NCBI GenBank assembly: GCA_015680905.1
Contig: CM027378.1
Coordinates: forward strand, 71,019,501 to 71,083,500
Direction of reading: 5' to 3'
Length of the DNA: 64,000 nt
Origin: Coptis chinensis
Lineage: Eukaryota > Streptophyta > Magnoliopsida > Ranunculales > Ranunculaceae
Shown: positions 21,822 through 32,759 of the stretch, in pieces
Layout of the letters: each line of letters opens with the position of its first letter
Numbering within the stretch: position 1 is the first letter of the stretch
Notes under the pieces: model-generated
Databases searched by the model: none
What the model was told of the DNA's origin: nothing
What the model saw: the letters and a program-made list of their open reading frames with translations, nothing else
Made by a program: the position numbers and the translations under genes

Positions 21822-22055
21822 AGGCGCCTCGATGGAGGAACTACATGCCTTATTTATTATGAGTATAGTTGTTGTGTGGTTAGTGGGAAGTTAAGGCGCC
21901 TCAGTGGAGGAACTACCTGCCTAGATTAGTGTACTTAAGAATGTTAAGGCGCCTCAGTGGAGGAACTACCTGCCTAGATTATTGTACTTAAGAATGTTGT
22001 ATTAGTCGTTGAAAGTTAAAAGCTCGGTGGTGGAGGAACTAACTGCCTTATGGAT
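21822..22055 (+). repeat. Four-copy degenerate repeat in the solo LTR
   Basis: The core AAGGCGCCTCAGTGGAGGAA followed by CTACCTGCCT occurs four times, at about 21822, 21892, 21948 and 22019. Two of the spacers are near identical (AGATTANTGTACTTAAGAAT). Confidence 0.8.
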
Positions 22056-22513
22056 TGTGTATATATGTGTAATATTATAGGTTGTTTTTAAGGCTACTCA
22101 CACCAGCATTGTTTATAATGCTGACCCGATTTGCATGTTTGCTTATCGGGTGTGTTCATTAAATGAACATAGTTGATAAGTCTTGACAGGTTTAGTGATG
22201 AAGAAGATTGGTTGCTGCTTGGGGTTTGCATTAGTGTTACATCTCCGGATACGTTTTGTTTTTCCCTTGAGGTGATATAGATTTTCAGTTGAGATAAGGT
22301 TATTTGCATTTTCATTCATAAATTGTTTTTGGTAATGAAGATGACTGTTGTTTAAGTTAAAATTTTTTATTGGTTTTAATTATCCGCATATTTTAAACTG
22401 TTTATGGGCTTTTGGAAGTGGAGAGTGCGTCACACCTCGGAGATCGAAGAGTCGGGGACAAATAATGTTTTTCCCGAATTCTGTCGAAATTCGGGGTGTG
22501 ACAGGACAATCAT

Positions 22514-23250
22514 GGTAATGAAATTTGAGTTTAGGCCATTCGGTAAAGTACACTCCACAAAGAATGATTTAACCACTCTACAGACATCATATCTTATCAC
22601 CTTCCATGTGTGTTGATAAAAGGAACCCTGGAACCCATCTGGACCTGGGCTACTGTCTTTGTTCATAGAAAAAACTACTTGTTATATCTCCAAAAAGGAT
22701 GGCAGTGAAGTGAGCATATCATTATCTTCATCAGATACCAGCTTTGGAATTAAGTTCATCATCTGCTCATCCAGTTCAACATCTTTTCTTTGAAATCTGC
22801 CTTCAAAAAATTGAACTATGTAGGCATTGATTTCATTTTGATTCTTCATGAGTTGTCTATTCTCCAATTCCAATGTTGTTATGAAGGATGCTTCTTGTCT
22901 GATTTTCAGCATGCCATGGAAATAGCTAGAATTCCTTTCACTCTCTTCATAACCTTTGATTTTACTTTTTTGGTGAAGTAAGGATTCCCTAGTCACTAGT
23001 GCATCATTTAATGCCAGTTCCTTATCAATGGACTACAATTATAATCCCTCATTCATCGGATCTTGTTCTGCCAGTGTCTGAGCTTCTAAGAGTTCCTTCT
23101 GAGCTTTATAAATGTTGATGTTTATGTTTCCAAACACCTTTCTATTCCAGACCTTGATGTCTTGCTTCAGTCTTTTGAGTTTCTGCATGACCAGATAAAG
23201 AGGTGTGCCATATAATTCCTTGTTCCAGCTGATTCTAACCACTTAAGAAA
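22514..23250 (-). pseudogene. LINE ORF2 linker and start of reverse transcriptase
   Basis: Minus-strand pieces read, in ORF2 order, WNRKVFGNININIYKAQKEL (endonuclease-RT linker), ERNSSYFHGMLKIRQ, ELDEQMMNLIPKLVSDEDND, then DSSPGPDGFQGSFYQHTWK (start of RT) and LPNGLNSNFIT. Frames break at about 22680 and 23040. They connect to the RT frame at 18706 across the solo LTR. Confidence 0.8.
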
Positions 23251-23985
23251 GGATTCATGTTGTAGCCAGCAGTGATTGAATCTAAATGGAATATTACTTG
23301 GTTTCGGGACAGAAATGCATTTGCCGAGGATTGGGGCATGATTCGAGTCTAATCTGGCACCCACTTTGTAACTCCAACTTGGGAAAAGATTCTGAAAAGC
23401 TTCGTTGGAAAAAGCTCAATCCAGTTTACAGTACCTTCTCCTCACACCTTTTTGGTTATTACACCAAGTAGTGGATAGCCCAACATAGGGACTTTCAAAG
23501 AGTTAACAAAAATTTATTGTTTCAAAGAACTCTTTGACAGCAATTCTAAGAGGGGGTTTGCCTCCTATTTTCTCTTCCCCTCTGAATATGGCATTAAAAT
23601 TGCCTAGGATCATCCATGGGGCAGAAGAGTGAATAGCTTTCATATCTGTCCATAATCCTCTTCTAATGTTGACCGCACAGTTAGCATGCACAAAAGTGAT
23701 GATCACACCATTGAAGAGAAGTGTGATATGCTGTTTAGAGCTGAAGAGGTGTCTGATTTGCACTCCTTTCTTGTACAAGATCCAAAAGTTGCCCAAGTGC
23801 TCATCAGAATTATTGTGTAAAATAGAGGCCAGCCTGCAAATATTTCTAAAAGTAGGTTTGATCTTCGGTTCAGCAATGCATAAGACTTATGGATTATGAA
23901 CTTTAACCAACTCCTTTATTCTATCAACGGCTACATACAAGTTTCCTTATACCCCTAGCATTCCAAAAGAGTGTATTCATTTATG
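23251..23985 (-). pseudogene. LINE endonuclease (AP-type) of ORF2
   Basis: The minus strand starts MNTLFWNARGI at about 23976. LVKVHNP and IAEPKIKPTF follow, then an open stretch (23503-23796) with HLGNFWILYKKG and PWMILGNFNAIFRGEEKIGG, and later HAPILGKC and PFRFNHCWLQHESF. This is the order of an apurinic-type endonuclease, which nicks target DNA. The expected GDFN is GNFN here. Stops and shifts separate the blocks. Confidence 0.8.
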
Positions 23986-24062
23986 GAGGTGGTCTTTAAG
24001 GTGCACCTTAAGTTTGGATCTAGTACCAGTAGATTGTTTTACACTTTGCATTGGGACTAGTT

Positions 24063-25499
24063 TCACCTACCTAGCTCAGTTGTCTCACTGCAAGGATTAG
24101 TAAGATTAGCCCAACATTTGCTCAGGAATCTTGCCTCCTTACTCACTTGATTAGGTTCCTTTGAAGAATTCATTAATGCCGCAAATGAATTTGAGGTCAC
24201 CAGGGGATCAGGAGGTTGCTCACAAATGTATGGCATCTGATTTGGTGCTACATCTTTTTCTGCCAATGCATCCTCGAATTGTTCTTCATCAGATTGTTGC
24301 TACTCACAAGACTCTTCAATATTGGCTTGAACTGCATTTTGCTAATACACTTCAGTATTCTATTCCTTATAAATAACCATTCTATGATCTGTGACTTCAT
24401 GTTCTTGTGGTGCTTCAGGTGTACTTCCACTAGCCTCCGGTTCCAAATTGATCACTTCGTCCACCTCAGCTTCTTTAGTTTTCTCTTTCCATGCCTGAGT
24501 TGGAGCTTGAGTTCCTTCTGAAAAATTTTCACATTGTTGCTTCCTAAGATTTTTCTTTTGTTTTCTAGACAAATTTGCTTCTACCTCTTGTGCGTTAACC
24601 TATTCTGTAGCATTCTATTTGCCTCTTCCTTCTGTTGCCATATCTTTTCTCACAACTCTCCATTCGGAGATAAGATGGCCCACAATTTTGCAATGGTTAA
24701 AAAATTTGGGAGTTTTGCCCAGCTGCAGTTCTTGCCATAACTCATACCATGTTTCTTCGATCTCAACCAATATTTGGTCTGGAATATCATGTGCCAAATC
24801 AATGTCAACTAATACTTTGGCATAGTATCCATTATCTCTTTCTAAAGAGTTTTCATCAACTCTAATTGGGCATCCCAGAGTTCTACCCATTGCCATCAAT
24901 ATGTCAACTTCCCAGCACTCCAGAATGAGTCCTGGGAATCTTACCCAAACTAACGCCGTAGTTTGTCTGTGTGATTCTATACTGAAGTTTGGTGTCCATT
25001 TAGTGAATCTTAGTAGCTGGCCATCAATGAACCACGGCCCCCCCAACCATATTCTGTGTAGATCTTCCTCCTTGACAAAACGGAACATAATGTATCCCTT
25101 ACCCAAAGGAGAGATCATAACCTCATTACCAAGATTCCATTTTTCTTTTATTTGCTTCCTAATGTCCTCCAGCTTAATTTTCTGCATATCTAACCTTGCT
25201 ACCAAGGCATAGTTGCAGCCTTCAATACCGTTTCCTACTGATTTCATTAAGATTTTGATAACAGGGGTGTCACCTCGTTTTGTAGGAGTAGGAAGTGAAA
25301 AGATTTCCACAGATTGCTTCAGCCTCTGTTTGGCCTTATCTACATATGACGGCTTCGTCGTGGTGGCTACAGGAGCAAGAGTTCATTCCTTTGTGTTTGG
25401 TTGCCCAATAATTACCCTTAAACCCCTAGCTAGGGTGGGGTAAAAGGCTTGATTTCTGCCGTTACCTAAACCTATCGGAGTGTTGGTCATGAGAGCCAT
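24063..25499 (-). pseudogene. LINE ORF1 with DUF4283 domain
   Basis: From an ATG at 25499 the minus strand has a short N-terminus and then a stop. A 231-codon open stretch follows (24615-25310) with EKWNLGNEVMISPLGKGYIM, WLGGPWFIDGQLLRFTKWTP, ALVWVRFPGLILECW and a degenerate zinc-knuckle (FFNHCKIVGH). DUF4283 and a CCHC-type knuckle are standard in plant L1 ORF1, an RNA-binding protein. In the knuckle the first and last cysteines are lost (FFNHC, SEW). A charged, glutamate-rich C-terminal tail follows to about 24063 in other frames. Confidence 0.85.
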
Positions 25500-25545
25500 C
25501 TTGTTTTGGTTTCCTTTTTGAACTCAAAGAAAGAGGATTTTACCA

Positions 25546-25745
25546 CACTACACCATAACAGGCATTTTGTAACATCCAGAATTTTACAACAGTAACGGAT
25601 ATTTCTGTTACAAGCTTACTAACGGTTGTATCTGTAACCTATTACTATATTTGTTACTAAATATCGGACAAAAAACTTAAATTATTTGCTAACAATTGTT
25701 TAGGGCCTTAAGTGACAATTACTTCCGTAACTAACACTAACAATG
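25546..25745 (+). mobile_element. CACTA-type terminus (one end only)
   Basis: The sequence CACTACACCATAACAGGCAT has the CACTA start and the usual ACACCA-type continuation. It is followed by subterminal repeats in both orientations (GTAACGGATATTTCTGTTAC, CTAACGGTTGTATCTGTAAC, CCGTAACTAAC). I did not find the matching end, ...TGTAGTG, downstream. Either the element is broken or its end lies in DNA I misread, so its extent is unknown. Confidence 0.6.
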
Positions 25746-26005
25746 AAATATCGAAATATAAAAGATAATGGAATATCGTGTTTCAAACTTTCGATTCGAT
25801 CCAAAAAAAAAAGTTCCAGCTCTCTTTCTCCTTCTCCTCACTTTGTTAGGGTTCTCGGAGAACTCAAAAGATGGAGACAAACCCGTAAGCCCGACCGTTC
25901 TCGCTCCTTTCTCTCTCTCTCTCTCTCTCAACTCAACTCAATACAAAATTTATTTTTCGTAATATCTACGGTTTCTTTTCACTTCAAATTGTTCAACTTC
26001 GTTTG

Positions 26006-26191
26006 GTTGCAATCGCTGTGGATGCTGATGGCTCTCCTGTTACAGTTTCTTGGAGTGGTGATGCACGGAGAAATATCATTGTGTGGATGGATCATAGAGC
26101 TGCAAAGCAAGCTGAACGAATTAATTCTAGTAACTCACCTGTACTGCAATATTGTGGTGGTGCTTTATCCCTTGAGATGCAACCTCCAAAG
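26006..26191 (+). pseudogene. FGGY-family carbohydrate (ribulo)kinase exon fragment
   Basis: The plus strand reads VAIAVDADGSPVTVSWSGDA, then RRNIIVWMDHRAAKQAERI and SPVLQYCGGALSLEMQPPK, and ends exactly at a splice donor (AAG/GTACAATG). These are N-terminal-region blocks of plant FGGY carbohydrate kinases, which phosphorylate sugars such as ribulose. The next exon (LLWVKEN-type) is not present in the following kilobase. The upstream part of the exon is also replaced by other sequence after TTCAACTTC. It may have been captured by the CACTA-like element that starts 460 bp away, or be a remnant of a local gene. Confidence 0.8.
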
Positions 26192-27602
26192 GTACAATGT
26201 TCATGTCGTTTAACCGTTCAGTACCTAGCTGTCTCTGTTTGTATCTTTCATCCTTTTGTATGCTGTCCATTATGGTTATAGCTATTCAAAATTGTAAATC
26301 AAGGATATCTGTGTTTGAAAAATTTATGTTTGCTTGTACCTGTGTTTACTCTGGTTTAAGGAATTATATGCATTTTATGCTTGGAATTTAGTGATTTAAA
26401 AGATAATGGTTGATGGAAAATTCCTGCCCTTGCTTTGCTTTCTCGATTGGCTAGAGTTGTCTTTCTAGGTATGTTCTTACTCCGTGTTTTCCATGGGAAC
26501 TTATACAGTTTTAATTATGGGTTCTTGTAGTCACCCATTTAAAGAAAGGGTACATGGGATAACTGAGATACTGACTTGGGTTGCTTTGCTTTTAGCTATT
26601 TCTCTCAGAGTTGTCATTCTGATTAACCAGTACTTTGGTTATAGCCTGTATTGATAATTTAATTTCACCCATTGTAGATTTATCTTCTACTTTTTTCCCT
26701 CCTTAATTTCCTTGTGCCTTAGATGAATGGAGGAAATAGTGAGTTGTTTACAACAGGAGTTGTTATTGTGTTCTAAAAGAATGTTTCTTCATGTTTTACT
26801 GATTGAGGTTGTAGTATAAATGAGGACTATTTATTTGATTCTTCTAGGGATAATCGTTGTCGACTTGTTAAATTGTGGAGGTTAAGAGTGCATTTAAAGA
26901 GTTGCTTCTATTGTTAGTAAACCGTTGTGTGCCTGTGTATCAATTCTAGTTTTCCTTCATTTTGTTTTTCTTGTAGTTTTATTGGAAACCCAATTAGTTG
27001 TGATGGCCTGATGGGGACATTTATATTGGTAGATTAAAATTCAGTTAGCTAGTTAAGGTGTCTTCCGATTTCTGATTGAAGGACAAGTATATTTCATTGT
27101 TCGTAGTCATTTTACAGTTTCTTATATATTGTTGTCTTTGTTCAAATACACAATTTATGAACCAATTTTGAGAGAATCATTGTGATCCTGCAGGTATTGT
27201 AAAAATATCATGAGAAGACTATCCAAGTTTTTTGGGGTTCTCGGCTGCCAGGTGTGTGTCTATTTCTATATGGATTTGCTAGGGTTGTTGCCCTTTTTTT
27301 TATATGGTTGGCAAATTAAGAAAAGTTCTTACTTCTTCGGAAACTTATGTTACCAGGGGATGGGATACCTATGGGTAAATCTTATATACAGTAAGTGGAG
27401 ATCTTTAATCTTAGTCACTGAGCATTCTCCTTCACTTATATATTTGAAAAGGCTAACCTTAACAAGTGAAATGACCTAAGCCGAAGTTTGCCTCTCTTGC
27501 AACTTAGTTTTGACTTAAGTTATTACTGTTATATTTAGGTTTATCATTGTGGATATATGCTGTTTATTCCTTCATTTGTGTCGTGCTTGCTATATTTAAG
27601 TT
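26192..27602. other. Intron-like DNA, no further exon recognised
   Basis: T-rich DNA typical of a plant intron, with a possible acceptor at 27187-27193 (CCTGCAG). The open stretch after it (27194-27479) matches nothing I know. Confidence 0.35.
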
Positions 27603-28040
27603 CACCATGGAGTAAACTTAAATAAATAATGAATAATATTTTCTAAAGCAACTATCTTATATGCTTGTGAGCTTCTGGATGAATCTAAACATAGGGGCAA
27701 GTGGGCAACAACTGGTTGTTAGATTTGGACACAAGAATAGGTATTGTTAGTATCTTTTACTAATTTCATATGTCACTGATATGACACTTGGTTCCTCTTT
27801 CATTAATTAAGGATAAATTATAGGGAAGGGCACCGTGGAGTAAACTTAAATAAATAATGAATAATATTTTCTAAAGCAACTATCTTATATGTTTGTGAGC
27901 TTCTGGATGAATCTAAACAACTGGTTGTTAGAGTTGGACACAAGAATAGGTCTTGTTAGCATCTTTTACCAATTTCAGATGTCACTGATATGACACTTGG
28001 TTCCCCTTTCATTAATTAAGGATAAATTATAGGGAAGGGG
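27603..28040. repeat. Direct tandem duplication (about 228 + 210 bp)
   Basis: Copy one starts CACCATGGAGTAAACTTAAA at 27603; copy two starts CACCGTGGAGTAAACTTAAA at 27831. They stay aligned through GGATAAATTATAGGGAAGGG. The second copy lacks about 17 bases (around GGGGCAAGTGGGCAA) and has few other changes, so the duplication is fairly recent. Confidence 0.9.
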
Positions 28041-28041
28041 C

Positions 28042-28860
28042 AATTGGATACGTTTAGTCCTTTTTATATAAAAGGCTTTTAGTACTTATATCTAATACAT
28101 GTTGCTCTTTTCCTTTTACCAGCAGATCTTACCACACTTCTCGTTGGCCTTACTATATATTGTTAGTTTTTGGTTTCATGTGTTCCACTTTGTTTCGACT
28201 TAGTTGCATTTTTACATTGACCGTGTTTGAATGTTCTCTCTTTTGGATAGGTTTTGAAGAAATTTGATAAAGTAGTGACAAGAAAATAGTTTCTGCCCAT
28301 CTTTGTCAAATCATAGAGATTTATATCTTATGTTCTGTTAAGGTAAATTTCTTCCCTTCATTTTTTCGTTTGTCTATATTAATAACCAATTGTGTCTGTA
28401 TTTCATAATTTATAGATATTAGAATGTGAGCTTTACCTAATGTAAAGTCCATGATAGAACCATTAGGGATTATTTTTTTTTTCTTTTACATCGATGTTTT
28501 GTCACCTTTAGTTGGACTAGCGTGTAATTCTTAGCATTCTAACCATTTTCTTGAAATTTTTGTGCTTAACAACATGGTTTTGTAGTAGAGTTTAGATGTA
28601 GCATGTTGTTTAGAGGTGGGCATGTATCTTGTATGGTGAGATTACAAATATAATGGGAAGATAACTTTAAGTGAGTAGTCAGCTTTATGATATTGCTACC
28701 ATTCTTAGCAAGGTATTGCTACCATTACTTAATTTGGTTGCAAGGTTTAGTTTCAAGTTTCCTTGAGTGGCCAGAAAAGGAAAAAAGCATGAAGAAGGAA
28801 GGGATAAGATGCTCTCTCCTAACGAGTTTAACTAATTTGGGAAAGAAAAAAGACATTTGA
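28042..28860. other. No gene recognised
   Basis: AT-rich DNA with no usable reading frame and no repeat ends that I could pair. Confidence 0.35.
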
Positions 28861-28884
28861 TCACAAAAGTAGTTTAAGTTACGT

Positions 28885-30165
28885 TACAATTGGTCGCCAA
28901 GAATTCGCTCATCAATAGCACCAGTTGGCTTGTATTTGACTCTAAAAACCTATTTTGCTCCAACAGGATTCATGAAAGGATCATATGATACAAGAATCCA
29001 AGTGTTGATATTCTGAAAATCACTAAACTCCTCAGCCATAGCATTTCTCTAGTTTGGGTTTTTGATGACTTGGGTATAACAAGTTGGAGTTGAGATAGTA
29101 TGTAGTGAGAGTGGTGTTCATCACATAATGACTGAGAGGGTATTTTGTAGTTGGTTTGATAATATTATTTTTGGCTCGTGTTTGCATGGTGTGAGCAGCG
29201 GATTGAACTAATAAATTGTTGTTTGAATGGCTTGAGTTGGAGTTTGAAGTTAATGCATTTGACGCAGAGGAGGAGGGGTTTAATGAAGATTGGGGACTGT
29301 TATTAAGAATAGGTTGGTCTGAAATTTGAGGAATAATAGGTTGTAATACTTCAACGGGAATAGAATGTGTAGTAGAAACCATGGGTGCAGGAAGAGTGGT
29401 GACATGTTGAAAAATACGAACAACAACAGGGACTGAAGTAGAAGAATTTGGAACTGTAGAAGGACTTGAAGAAGTGTGACAGGGAAAATTATTTTCATGA
29501 AAGACTACATGTCTGAGATGTATACTTTGCCAATTTTAAGATCAAGACACCTATATCTCTTATGGTTCTGGTTATATCCAATGAAAATACAATGCATACT
29601 TCTGTTTTGGAGTTTATTTGAAATTTATGGTTTAATCCATGGATAACAAGAGCAGCCAAAAAATTTGAGAAAACTGTAATCAGGTTTTTGGTTAAAGAGT
29701 TTTTCAAAAGGAGAAGAATTTGAAAGAACTTTAGAGGGAAATCTGTTAATGAGAAAGATTGAAGTGTAAAAGACTTCAACCCAATACACAAAAGGGACAT
29801 TGCTTTGTGCAAAAAGTGTTCTGCTTAGATCAAGGATGTGTCTATGTTTTCTTTCAACAATGGAGTTTTGCTCTGGAGTATGAGGGTAGGAAAACTGGTG
29901 AAAAATGTCTTTAGATTTCAAGAAATTTATAAAGACATGACTAATGAATTCACCCCCTGCATCAGTTCTCACTATTTTGATGGTGGTGCTTAACATGTTT
30001 TCAACCAAAGAAGTAAAAACCAGAAAAGCATTATAAAATTGAGATTTAGATGTAAGAGGGCAAATCCAAGTATACTTGGTATAGTCATCAACAAGACTGA
30101 CATAGTACCTATATCCAGAAATGGAATAGCAAGGTGCAGGACCACGTAACTACCCTAATAACCTT
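28885..30165 (-). mobile_element. Ty1/copia retrotransposon fragment (integrase to start of RT)
   Basis: The minus strand holds a 127-codon frame (29625-30008) with IKIVRTDAGGEFISHVF, HTPEQNSIVERKHRHILDLS and VLSNSSPFEKLFNQKPDYSF, the core of a copia-type integrase with its catalytic residues. Upstream of it lies YRYYVSLVDDYTKYTW, in frame but before the first methionine. Downstream, in other frames, are the serine/asparagine-rich linker and the start of reverse transcriptase (EFSDFQNINTW, PVGAK-VFRVKYKPTGAID). LTRs, gag, protease and most of RT are missing, so both ends are truncated. Confidence 0.88.
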
Positions 30166-30413
30166 GACTTACAGTGACTGAGTCAATATTTAAACTAAGG
30201 CATTAAGCATTACAGAGTTAATACTCGATCGATCTATTAAACTTAACTATCCAAGTTTCTGTGTTCTGCAATGATATTGATGTCTGCGGTTTGCCGAGAT
30301 TTTAAAATGGTTATAGTGCAAAATTGCAAATAGACCCATGCAATTTTAACATATATATGGACATGGTATATAATACTTAAAAGACAGAAATATCCACAAT
30401 ACCAAATATAGTA

Positions 30414-30919
30414 GAGCATTCCCAATACAAGCAACAACTTGTTACCTCTACATAGGCACCACATAGGACTATTTTCCCTCATAGTTACCTTTTTGGTGAG
30501 AAGTTATTAGGGGTCGCCCAATACAAATGTGACTTTAAAATTTAGACAGAATGTTTTATTCCGACTGAATGTCAAAAAAAAAAAAAAAAATCGAAAAAAC
30601 ACACAAGACGGAATAAAAGGTTCCGTTCGAATATCACAAGTCGACAACTATCTTAGTAGCAAGTGCCAGGGCCAGCTCTGAGGGCAGGCCAACTAGGCAG
30701 CCGCCTAGGGCCCCCAACTAGAACTTAATAGGCTAATACCCAATGGACTACAACCAAAAGTGTTACCCTCATTGTAACTTAGTGAAAAACTACCCTCAGC
30801 TCATTGTAACTTAGTGAAAAACTACCCTCATTGTCACTATTGCATTGGGCCATTGTTTTTGGCTCATAAGGGTGACAAGTTGCTATTTCCCCTCAAAGTT
30901 GCTTGTATTGGGAATGCTC
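30414..30919. mobile_element. MITE with GAGCATTCCC termini
   Basis: Inverted ends GAGCATTCCCAATACAAGCA (left) and its reverse complement at 30898-30919. The inner parts also pair more loosely (AACTTGTTACC with AACTTGTCACC). Flanking bases are GTA and TTA, so the 3-bp PIF/Harbinger-type duplication is imperfect. An A-run (30573-30589) and a small repeat at 30770-30830 lie inside. Confidence 0.7.
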
Positions 30920-30924
30920 TTACT

Positions 30925-31935
30925 AAAAAGAAAATTGGTTGCGAAGAATAACAACCAATTGTCCATAAGGGAGCTATGAATTGGAGTAGAGGTGTTACTT
31001 TTAGTTTTAGTGTAAATTTACAGATTTCACTCTAAAACATATTGAAATCAATTGGGTGGAAATTACCATATCCCCTATATACACCCAATATCAACAAATG
31101 AGAGGTTTTATTCTATGGACAAACGAGACAATAGTGAGTTATTGGTCAAAGTTTTTTACCAAGCATGTAACAAGTACATACTAGTAGCATTTTTTCTGGT
31201 TGGAATCGAGGGTGAGCCATGGCGTACTCTGGACCCCCTGGCTCCACCACTGTTGATAGGCCTCACGATATAGAAGAGAAGTTTCATCAACCTCTAGCAC
31301 AAAAAAATAATTTTTTTTTTAAAACTAATAGAAAAACAAATTTATCAAATGAATACTTTTTCACACTATCATCCATCCGTCAACGGAGCAAACCTTTTAG
31401 GGGTGTAAGAATTTGTTATTTATCTTCTGATCCCTCTCACAATAAAAAAAAATGAGATTGATATATATATATCTGCCGAAATTTAAAAATGATTACAATG
31501 CAAATAGACCCGTGATATTTTATCATATATCGACATGGTTTCAAAGAGACAAAATTTCAAGACCGAATAATTATTTTTCTCGTGTTATAATAATTGTTTT
31601 TTTTTCAAAAATTATTTTTCTCACATAAGGAGAAAGGATGTATAGAAGGGTGATTATAGGTTAACTTGGATTTTTTACACTTTTGAACTCCATTTCTCTA
31701 AATGATTTAAGTGGGTTAAAATTTTCGATTTTTTTCCTTTTAAATTGGAGATTATGGATAACAATGTATTTTTTTTCTCAACTATGCTCCTATACTAAAT
31801 TAATTTCATTTATGAAACTAATGAAACTCTATGGAGATCAAAACTAAAGAAGCCATAGCATACAACATCCATAGCACACAACATGTATAAATATATATAT
31901 ATATATAAAATACTCTATTAAAATATGAGTCCTAT
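30925..31935. other. No gene recognised
   Basis: AT-rich DNA with poly(A)/(T) runs and a short TA tract near 31890. Nothing coding. Confidence 0.35.
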
Positions 31936-31937
31936 TA

Positions 31938-32750
31938 GTGACAGACCCCATATTGTGTTGGGCAGATCCCAAAAAACAATTATTACAAGTGTGTCATTGG
32001 TCCCAAAAAAAAAAATTATTACAAGTGTGTCATTGGTCCCAAAAAGTTGAATTCCAAAACCCCAAACTTAAACGACCCAGTTAGGTTGTTCATTGTGCAA
32101 AACTTAACGATATGGCCACATCGTTTGGACTAAGTTCAAATGATTGGCCACTTACCGTTTGGGACTTAGTCAACGATGTGCCCATTACCACCAAGAAGAG
32201 GCCAAAAACGAGGAACTTTATATTTTTTCTAAGTTCAAATCCCAAACGGTGTGGCCATATCGTCGTTGGGGACTTAGTCCAAACGGTGTGGCCACATCAC
32301 TTGGACTAAGTTCCAAACGACTTAGCCACACCGTTTGGGACTTAGTCCAAACAGTGTGGCCATATCGTTGGAGATTTAGTCCAAACGGTGTGGCCATACC
32401 GTTTGAGATTTGAGCTTTGAAAAAAATATAAAGTTATGTTTCTTGGCCTCTTTACCGGTGTGGGCACATCGTTTGGACTAAGTCCCAAACGGTGTGGCCA
32501 AGTCGTTTGGAACTTAGTCCAAACGGTGTGGCCATATCGTTGGAGACTTAGTCCAAACGGTGTGGCCATATCGTTGGGTTTCCACAATGAACGGTCTAAC
32601 CGGATTGTTTAAGCTTGGGATTTTCGAATTCAACTTTTTGGGACCAATGACAGACTTGTAATAATTGTTTTTTTTTAACTTTTTGAAACCAATTACACAC
32701 TTGTAATAATTGTTTTTTTTTTTTGGGTCTGCCCAACACAATATGGGATC
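31938..32750. mobile_element. Long fold-back (inverted-repeat) element
   Basis: The two halves are reverse complements along almost the whole length. The outer ends share CCCATATTGTGTTGGGCAGA. Next come CAATTATTACAAGTGTGT, CATTGGTCCCAAAAAGTTGA, and an inner field of CCAAACGGTGTGGCCATATC units. The centre is near 32345: AGGCCAAAAACGAGGAACTT on the left pairs loosely with the AAAGTTATGTTTCTTGGCCT region at 32432. There is no transposase and I see no clear target duplication. A transcript through it would fold into a hairpin of about 400 bp per arm. Apparent reading frames here only mirror the repeat. Confidence 0.8.
32100..32585. repeat. Degenerate repeat field inside the fold-back element
   Basis: Units built from CCAAACGGTGTGGCCATATC and GTTTGGGACTTAGT recur at least eight times in both orientations. 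Confidence 0.8.
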
Positions 32751-32759
32751 CGTCAATAA

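Larger units (their letters stand above)
18712..22508 (+). mobile_element. Giant solo LTR (3.8 kb) inside the LINE
   Basis: The segment starts TGTAACGCCCGTATTTT and ends GGGGTGTGACAGGACA, so it has TG and CA borders. It is flanked by a perfect 5-bp duplication, ATCAT (18707-18711 and 22509-22513). Removing it with one duplication copy restores the LINE reading frame. It holds no gag or pol, primer-binding site or internal second LTR, so it is best read as a solo LTR left by LTR-LTR recombination. A TATA-like TATATAAAC lies near 18860. It contains a W-box-rich tandem array (20285-20660) and a second repeat array (21822-22055). Confidence 0.85.
15978..25540 (-). mobile_element. Near full-length L1-type LINE holding a solo LTR
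   Basis: On the minus strand the element runs from an ORF1 start (ATG at 25499) through ORF1, an endonuclease, a reverse transcriptase, a zinc-binding region and RNase H to a poly(A) tail, seen as poly(T) at 15979-15993. The length without the inserted 3.8-kb solo LTR is about 5.8 kb, the size expected of a complete plant L1. Stops and frameshifts occur in every domain, so it is dead. The tail abuts an older LINE remnant. I could not find a target duplication, perhaps because a CACTA-like terminus follows immediately at 25546. Confidence 0.85.

Noticed and set aside
29032..29498. Serine/asparagine-rich frames near the copia fragment as a separate gene
   Set aside because: They fall between integrase and RT of the same copia fragment and fit its variable linker.
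30660..30725. GGGCCAGCTCTGAGGGCAGG and GCCGCCTAGGGCCCCCAACT as ends of a further element
   Set aside because: The phrase resembles plant transposon ends, but no inverted partner or target duplication was found.
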